From assembly GCA_913055625.1 (NCBI GenBank), contig CAJXJW010000003.1, positions 517,621 to 581,620 on the forward strand: 64,000 bases of DNA. The letters run 5' to 3'. The position numbers and the translations under genes are program-made. Shown piece after piece: positions 59,087-64,000 of this stretch; the stretch's first letter is position 1; each line of letters begins with the position of its first letter. This stretch comes from an uncultured Pseudomonadota bacterium (GTDB taxonomy: Bacteria > Pseudomonadota > Gammaproteobacteria > Steroidobacterales > Woeseiaceae). The notes beneath the pieces are model-generated. The model did not search any database, had not been told where the DNA came from, and worked only from the letters and a program-made list of their open reading frames with translations.

Positions 59087-60384
59087 ATCGACGGCACCGG
59101 GATCGGAACCGGGTTGCCGTTCACGGTCAACAGGCCCTGCCGGTACTCCGCCGCCATCCGGTACGTGTCGCCGTCGAGTTGAAGAAAGCCCATCGCGACC
59201 GCGCCGTGCGCGTTCGGGTTCTGCGCGGCAATGCGGTCGAAGATCGACTTCGGAACGTTCAGGTCGGCCTCGGCCTCCAGCGCGAGCAGCACGCTGGTCC
59301 AGACGAAATCGGCGGGGTCGGATTCGCGGATGTTGACGTTGAGCGTCGTTCCCACCGTGCCCTCGGGCAGGGTCACATCGAGCTGCTCGAAGTCCGCGGT
59401 GAACCCGGCCGCCACGAGCCGTTTCAAGTCCTCCTCGACTTCCGCGAGCAGGTCGGCGGGCGCCTCGGCCTCGCCGGCACGCTTCATGCCCTCGCGCACC
59501 CGGCCGAGAGAGCCGGCGTCGAGGTCCGCGAATTCGCCGCGCACCGCCCAGGCCACCGTGCCGATGTCCGGCACCTCCTCCATGAGGAACGTCAGTTCGA
59601 AGTCGCTGTCGACGCGGTCGTCGGCGAGCGAGGAGTGGCTCGTCAACGTCAGCGGCCCGTAGCGGGCCGGATGGCCGCCGTTGTTCGCCGTGATGGACGC
59701 AAGCTGCATCTCGACGTCGCCCACCGAGAAACCGTACGGGGTGATCTGCATGTCGGCCGCGAGGTCCAGCCGCCCGGTCGAGAGCCCCCCCTCGTTCTCG
59801 CTCATCGCGAAGGAATCGAGCCAGCCCTTGAACCTTACCCGGCCCTTGCGGGCATCGCCGTAGACTTCGACGTCCGCCGCGCCCCAGCTCACGTCGCCCG
59901 TGCCGCCCGGTTCCAGCGCGTAGTGCGAAGTTACGGCGCCGGTCAGGCCGATGCTCGTCTGGATCACGCCGGGCAGCGGCGTAATCGTCCCGTCCGCCGC
60001 CTCGACGCTGACGTGCGACGTGGCGCGGCCAAGGCCGGGCATCAGCGATGCGTTCTCACCGCTGACGGACGAGACCGGCACGATGCCGTGGTCAAGCCGC
60101 GTCTCGATGATGATGGCCGGCTCCCCGTCGCCGTCCTCGAAGCCGAGCGTTTCCCGGAGCGCGGCGCCGGCCGGTGTGTCCGCGAACGCGATCCGGTGCG
60201 TGCCTTCGGACGAGAACCAGCGCCGGTCGAAGCGCGACGCGGTGATCTCGAACTCGCGGTTCTCGTCCGCCGCCCACTCGAGCTGTGTGTCCACCGAACG
60301 CTCCGCGAGTTTGCCGACGATGCCGGGCGAGACCAGGACGACCAATGCGAGGACGACGAGGCCGATGACAATACTCTTTTTCAT
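59083..60384 (-). CDS. DUF945 family protein (YdgA-like)
   Basis: 433 residues. N-terminal membrane anchor (IVIGLVVLALVVLVSPGIVG), then a large periplasmic beta-rich domain with EFEITASRFDRRWFSSEGTH, the recognisable DUF945 start. Function of the family unknown. The ATG at 60384 begins directly at the anchor and is preceded by GGAGAACC. It reads into the TMEM175 gene by a four-base overlap. Confidence 0.85.
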   Translation of the reverse strand: MKKSIVIGLVVLALVVLVSPGIVGKLAERSVDTQLEWAADENREFEITASRFDRRWFSSEGTHRIAFADTPAGAALRETLGFEDGDGEPAIIIETRLDHGIVPVSSVSGENASLMPGLGRATSHVSVEAADGTITPLPGVIQTSIGLTGAVTSHYALEPGGTGDVSWGAADVEVYGDARKGRVRFKGWLDSFAMSENEGGLSTGRLDLAADMQITPYGFSVGDVEMQLASITANNGGHPARYGPLTLTSHSSLADDRVDSDFELTFLMEEVPDIGTVAWAVRGEFADLDAGSLGRVREGMKRAGEAEAPADLLAEVEEDLKRLVAAGFTADFEQLDVTLPEGTVGTTLNVNIRESDPADFVWTSVLLALEAEADLNVPKSIFDRIAAQNPNAHGAVAMGFLQLDGDTYRMAAEYRQGLLTVNGNPVPIPVPSM

Positions 60385-60587
60385 GGTGGTTCTCCGGTGG
60401 ACCGGTGCGTGCCGGCACGGGCTCCCGGGCGGCATGCCGCCGTATCGTCGCACACCCGGCCCCGCCGTGCGTCCCGGGCCGTGCGCTACATCTGGAATTT
60501 GGCCGCAACTCTCTCTAACATAGCCCGTCCTGTAGCCCCGGCCACGCGGCCGATCCGGGCAAATCTTCGCTGAATCAACTGGTTGGA

Positions 60588-61202
60588 ATGATGAGAACCG
60601 CTGCTGCCCTGGCGACCCTGCTCGCATCGCTCGTGCTCCTCGCGCAAACGGCCCGCGCCGAAGGCGACGTCGAACGTGGCGAAGCGCTGGCCTACACCTG
60701 CTTCGGATGCCACGGCATCGAGGGCTACCGCAACGCGTACCCGTCCTACCGCGTGCCGAAACTCGGCGGGCAGAAGGCGGCCTACCTCGTCGTCGCGCTC
60801 AAAGGCTACCGCGCGGGCACGCGCCAGCACCCGACCATGAACGGCCAGGCGGAAAGCCTCTCCGACCAGGAGATCGAGGACGTCGCCGCTTATCTTGCGA
60901 CCCGCGGGACAGGCACTGTCGAGGCGGGCGGCACGCCGGACGCAGCCTTCGACGGCGCCGCGACCTGCGTCGCCTGCCACGGCGCGAACGGCATCAGCGC
61001 CTCGCCGATGTGGCCGACGCTGGCCGGCCAGCACGAGGAGTACCTCGTGCACGCCCTGAACCAGTACCGGAACGGCGAGCGGCAGGACCCGGTCATGTCG
61101 CAGATGGCCGCGCCGCTTACCGACCAGGACGTTGCCGCGTTGGCGAAGTACTTCGCCGGCCTGGACGGCCTCGAGACGACGAAACCGGCCGAAGGCGAAT
61201 AA
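60588..61202 (+). CDS. Di-heme cytochrome c4/c553 family protein
   Basis: 204 residues with signal peptide (LLASLVLLAQTARA). Two heme c sites: CFGCH (38-42) and CVACH (127-131), with Met ligands in HPTMNG and DPVMSQM. The duplicated fold is that of cytochrome c4, a periplasmic electron carrier to cytochrome oxidase. A 203-base gap separates it from the divergent DUF945 gene. Confidence 0.92.
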   Translation: MMRTAAALATLLASLVLLAQTARAEGDVERGEALAYTCFGCHGIEGYRNAYPSYRVPKLGGQKAAYLVVALKGYRAGTRQHPTMNGQAESLSDQEIEDVAAYLATRGTGTVEAGGTPDAAFDGAATCVACHGANGISASPMWPTLAGQHEEYLVHALNQYRNGERQDPVMSQMAAPLTDQDVAALAKYFAGLDGLETTKPAEGE

Positions 61203-61212
61203 GCCACCGGGG

Positions 61213-62169
61213 ATGCCTGCGCCCTCCGCCCGACTGACGGCGTACGACCACGGCATAACCGCCATCGATACCGAGTACGCGCGTCCGTCGCAGGACGCGA
61301 GCCACCTCATCGTCGAGGACGGCCGGGCCGCGTTCGTGGACACCGGCGCCAACAACGCCGTGCCACTGCTGCTCGACGCACTCGACCGCGCCGGCCTCGA
61401 CCGCGGCGACGTCGACTACGTCTTCCTCACGCACGTGCACCTGGACCACGCCGGCGGCGCGGGCGAACTGCTGACGCACCTGCCGAATGCCCGCTGCGTG
61501 CTGCATCCGCGCGGCGCGCCGCATATGATCGACCCGTCCCGGTTGTGGACAGGCACCGAAGCCGTGTACGGCAAGCGCCGCGCGCGGGAGATCTACGGGC
61601 GGCTGGTGCCGATCGCTGCGGATCGCATCGATATCGCGAACGATGGCGACACGTTCCGGCTCGCGGGCCGCGAGTTCCGCGCGCTGCACACCGAGGGCCA
61701 TGCACGCCATCACTACGTGTTGCACGACCCGGCGTCGCGTAGCGTGTTCACCGGTGACAGCTTCGGCATTTCCTATCGTGAATTCGACACCGCGGCCGGC
61801 CCGTTCATTTTCCCGTCGGCAACGCCGATCGATTTCGACCCGGATGCCGCGCACGTGGCGTACGATCGCATCATGGCCTGCGAGCCGCGGCAGGTGTTCC
61901 TGACGCACTACAGCCGAGTCGGGGACCTCGACCGCCTCGTCGCCGACCTGCACGCCGGCATCGACGCCTACCGTCACATGGCGCTGGCGCACGAGAACGA
62001 CGACCACCGGGTCGAGCGCCTGCGCGAGAGCATGTTCGCGTACCTCGGCGAGCGGGCGCACGCGCACGGCTACGCCGGCGACAGTGACGCGCTGTGGTCG
62101 TTGCTGAATATCGACGTGGACCTGAACGCCCAGGGCCTTGACGTCTGGTTGAAGCGGCGCAAGAACTAA
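61213..62169 (+). CDS. MBL-fold metallo-hydrolase
   Basis: 318 residues. Zinc motif THVHLDHAGG, further His/Asp in LHTEGHARHH and FTGDSFGI, and C-terminal FLTHYSRV. Metallo-beta-lactamase-fold hydrolase of a broad group with many functions; no glyoxalase, RNase or lactonase signature that allows a finer call. It starts 10 bases after the cytochrome stop. Confidence 0.85.
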   Translation: MPAPSARLTAYDHGITAIDTEYARPSQDASHLIVEDGRAAFVDTGANNAVPLLLDALDRAGLDRGDVDYVFLTHVHLDHAGGAGELLTHLPNARCVLHPRGAPHMIDPSRLWTGTEAVYGKRRAREIYGRLVPIAADRIDIANDGDTFRLAGREFRALHTEGHARHHYVLHDPASRSVFTGDSFGISYREFDTAAGPFIFPSATPIDFDPDAAHVAYDRIMACEPRQVFLTHYSRVGDLDRLVADLHAGIDAYRHMALAHENDDHRVERLRESMFAYLGERAHAHGYAGDSDALWSLLNIDVDLNAQGLDVWLKRRKN

Positions 62170-62192
62170 CAGAAACCAAGAAGGGGAGGCCG

Positions 62193-63185
62193 GTGGACGC
62201 ATTTCGCGCATTTCGCATCGACGAACAGGACGGCAAGCCGGTCGCCGGCTTCACCACGATGACCGTGGACGAGCTGACCGAGGGCGACGTCGTCATCCGC
62301 GTCAGTCACTCGACGATCAACTACAAGGACGCCCTCGCCGCGACCGGCGCCGGCCGCATCCTGCGACGATTCCCGCTGAACGGTGGCATCGACCTGGCCG
62401 GCACGGTCATGAGTTCGGAGCACCCCGACCTGGCACCGGGCACCGGCGTGCTTGTGAACGGCTGCGGTCTTTCCGAGACTCGTGACGGCGGCTATGCGGA
62501 AATGGTACGCGTGCCGGCGGACGCCGTCGTGCCGCTGCCGGACGGGATCTCGGCCGCACAGGCCATGCAACTCGGCACGGCGGGGTTCACCGCAGCGCTC
62601 GCGATCCATCGCATGGAACAGAACGGCCAGCTGCCCGAGCAGGGGCCGGTCGTCGTCACCGGGGCCACCGGCGGTGTCGGCAGCGTCGCCGTCGACATGC
62701 TCGCGGGCCGCGGCTACGACGTCGTTGCACTGACCGGCAAGAAAGACGAAGAGCAGTACCTTCGCGACATCGGCGCGCAGCGCATCCTGTTGCGCGACGA
62801 CGTCGACTTCGGCAAGCGGCCAATGGAGAAAGCGGAATGGGCGGGCGCTGTCGATAATCTCGGCGGCGATTACCTGACTTGGCTCACCCGCACGACCGGC
62901 TACGGCGGCAACATCGCGAGCATCGGCCTCGCCGCGAGCCACGAACTGCACACGACCGTGATGCCGTTCATCCTGCGCGCCGTCTGCCTGCTCGGCATCA
63001 ACTCGGTCGACACGCCGCGGCACCTGCGGCTTGCTGTCTGGTCGCGCATCGCGAGCGACCTGATGCCGCAGCACCTCGACCGTATCGGCCACCGGACCAT
63101 CGCGTTCGACGACCTGCCCGGTGCATTCCAGGATTATCTCGACGGCAAGATCACCGGGCGTACGGTGGTGGAGATCGCGAGCTAG
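62193..63185 (+). CDS. acuI: Acrylyl-CoA reductase/quinone oxidoreductase family protein (AcuI/YhdH)
   Basis: 330 residues from a GTG with a strong ribosome site (AAGGGGAGG). MDR superfamily: NYKDALAATG, GGIDLAGTV, SRDGGYAEMV-like (TRDGGYAEMVRVPADAVVPLP), and cofactor motif VVTGATGGVGSVAVDML with VALTGKKDEEQYL. AcuI reduces acryloyl-CoA, a toxic product of DMSP breakdown; YhdH is its E. coli homologue. The exact substrate is inferred. Confidence 0.88.
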   Translation: MDAFRAFRIDEQDGKPVAGFTTMTVDELTEGDVVIRVSHSTINYKDALAATGAGRILRRFPLNGGIDLAGTVMSSEHPDLAPGTGVLVNGCGLSETRDGGYAEMVRVPADAVVPLPDGISAAQAMQLGTAGFTAALAIHRMEQNGQLPEQGPVVVTGATGGVGSVAVDMLAGRGYDVVALTGKKDEEQYLRDIGAQRILLRDDVDFGKRPMEKAEWAGAVDNLGGDYLTWLTRTTGYGGNIASIGLAASHELHTTVMPFILRAVCLLGINSVDTPRHLRLAVWSRIASDLMPQHLDRIGHRTIAFDDLPGAFQDYLDGKITGRTVVEIAS

Positions 63186-63333
63186 CGCTGGGTGTATCTG
63201 GCGGAATCGCAACTTGCTGCGCCGATGCGGAAGAGGCGGGTAATTTCCGGAGGGACCGGGGCATGAGAGCGGCAATCCGATTGGGTGTGGCATCGCTGTG
63301 CCTGTCCATGAGCACTACGATGGTTGACACGTA

Positions 63334-63720
63334 GTGGCCAACGCGATTTGCATCCGCTGCGGGAACACAAAGCCTGCTCCATGGAAGAAGTGCGCCCGTT
63401 GCAAACTGGACCCTACGCGTCGAGAGGATGATCTCGTCAAGAGCGTGTACCTGTCCCTTGGCCGATTCGCCGACGCGGAGCGTAAGAAGACCTACAAAGT
63501 CGAACTGGAGCACGTCGGCAGTGAGATCGAGCAGGGCCGGGACCCGGAGTACCAAGACTCGGAGCTTTCTCGCCTGAGGGCAGAACAGAAATCGATAAAG
63601 GGCGTTCCGTTGTCGGTAGTCCTCGATGCGGTGATTCGATTGTTCCTGCCAGGAGTCGTTTTTCTGGTCATCGCGTATGCGGCGCTCTATCTACTCAGAG
63701 CGTTTCGGGAAACCCTTTAG
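63334..63720 (+). CDS. Zinc-ribbon protein with C-terminal membrane helix
   Basis: 128 residues from a GTG. N-terminal CIRCGN...CARC zinc ribbon (about residues 6-23), then DLVKSVYLSLGRF and a single C-terminal transmembrane helix (VIRLFLPGVVFLVIAYAALYLL). Seen in many bacteria as a small hypothetical protein; function unknown. No clear ribosome site, so the start is uncertain; an in-frame TGA at 63325 bounds it. Confidence 0.65.
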   Translation: MANAICIRCGNTKPAPWKKCARCKLDPTRREDDLVKSVYLSLGRFADAERKKTYKVELEHVGSEIEQGRDPEYQDSELSRLRAEQKSIKGVPLSVVLDAVIRLFLPGVVFLVIAYAALYLLRAFRETL

Positions 63721-63916
63721 GGCAATCGCGAGCTAATGAGCGCCCGAGGCTCGAGGCTACCAAAGCAACATGGACAGGCACAAACCCTTGATACCTGAGC
63801 CCACCGAAAGACTGCTTCTAGTCTCAATGGTTCTTTGAGTAAGTAGGCGGCGCTTCTCCGCAGAAGACAGGCATACCAATGCTCAAGCGCCTGGCCTGAT
63901 TAACGTGTGCAGCCGC
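63721..63916. other. Unassigned stretch near the window end
   Basis: About 196 bases without a gene or clear hairpin. It is somewhat less GC-rich than its surroundings. Nothing recognisable. Confidence 0.4.
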
Positions 63917-64000
63917 TCAAGCCGACTTGGCTGCGATCAGGTCGCCCCTGCGGAATGTTTGCCTGAACTGCGTTGCCGATGTCACCCATTCCTTTTGCGA
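63917..64000 (-). CDS. Possible C-terminal end of a minus-strand gene
   Basis: An open frame of 27 codons runs from the window edge to a TGA at 63917-63919, ending RRGDLIAAKSA. Too little is present to name a family. It may be chance. Confidence 0.3.
   Translation of the reverse strand, partial: SQKEWVTSATQFRQTFRRGDLIAAKSA

Overview
This window is about 64 kb of GC-rich, gene-dense bacterial chromosome. The gene content points to a gammaproteobacterium. The evidence is the dnaA-dnaN-recF-gyrB block beside rpmH-rnpA-yidC, the yibN-grxC-secB-gpsA order with trmL nearby, a glnA-ntrB-ntrC nitrogen control region with a sigma-54 promoter, and glyQ/glyS as separate tetrameric-type subunits. No rRNA, tRNA, CRISPR array or intact insertion sequence was seen. 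The genus cannot be named from sequence alone. The many secreted or membrane-anchored peptidases (M2, M13, M16 x2, S33, S41) and peptide or folate-fragment transporters suggest a protein- and peptide-degrading heterotroph.

Layout. 1-7.1 kb (+): end of a POT peptide transporter, M2 peptidase lipoprotein, AbgT transporter, HerA/DUF87-type ATPase, LepB-like signal peptidase. 7.1-11.3 kb (-): cell-envelope operon envC, ctp protease, YibQ-like deacetylase-fold protein and a secreted protein with six Kazal domains. 11.4-13.7 kb (+): yibN, grxC, secB, gpsA. 13.7-16.7 kb: FAD oxidoreductase, trmL, class 1 dihydroorotate dehydrogenase. 16.7-21.6 kb (-): glnA, DUF4124 protein, ntrB, ntrC, preceded by a readable sigma-54 promoter and two NtrC sites. 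21.6-26.2 kb (+): glyQ, glyS, gmhB, acyltransferase and an SMR exporter that appears to start at ATA. 26.3-30.8 kb: small CadC-like regulator, small lipoprotein, M13 peptidase, lipoprotein, GST-like protein. 30.8-37.2 kb (-): gyrB, recF (with two parS-like sites inside it), dnaN, probable oriC, dnaA. 37.4-39.7 kb (+): rpmH, rnpA, yidC. 39.7-42.1 kb (-): arsenic cassette acr3-arsC-arsR plus an OsmC protein, inserted between yidC and mnmE. 42.2-44.2 kb: mnmE and a beta-barrel protein. 44.2-50.7 kb (-): S33 hydrolase, ABC exporter (NatAB type) and a pair of M16 proteases, the first fused to an unusual membrane anchor. 50.9-56.3 kb (+): mnmG tightly coupled to a peptide ABC importer. 56.3-64 kb: lipoprotein, hypotheticals, phosphatase-like protein, TMEM175-like channel, DUF945 protein, cytochrome c4, MBL hydrolase, AcuI/YhdH reductase, zinc-ribbon membrane protein.

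Main points for follow-up. (1) Three genes (SMR exporter, gpsA, ntrB) have no ATG/GTG/TTG at a credible start; the SMR case is strong. (2) Two parS-like sites lie inside recF and both encode the peptide FHVEHG. (3) An M16 protease carries the N-terminal membrane domain usually seen on proteobacterial cyclase/TPR proteins. (4) A six-Kazal inhibitor is co-transcribed with envelope protease genes. (5) A complete glnA control region is visible. (6) A cofactor-free peptide importer (no binding protein) is translationally coupled to mnmG.
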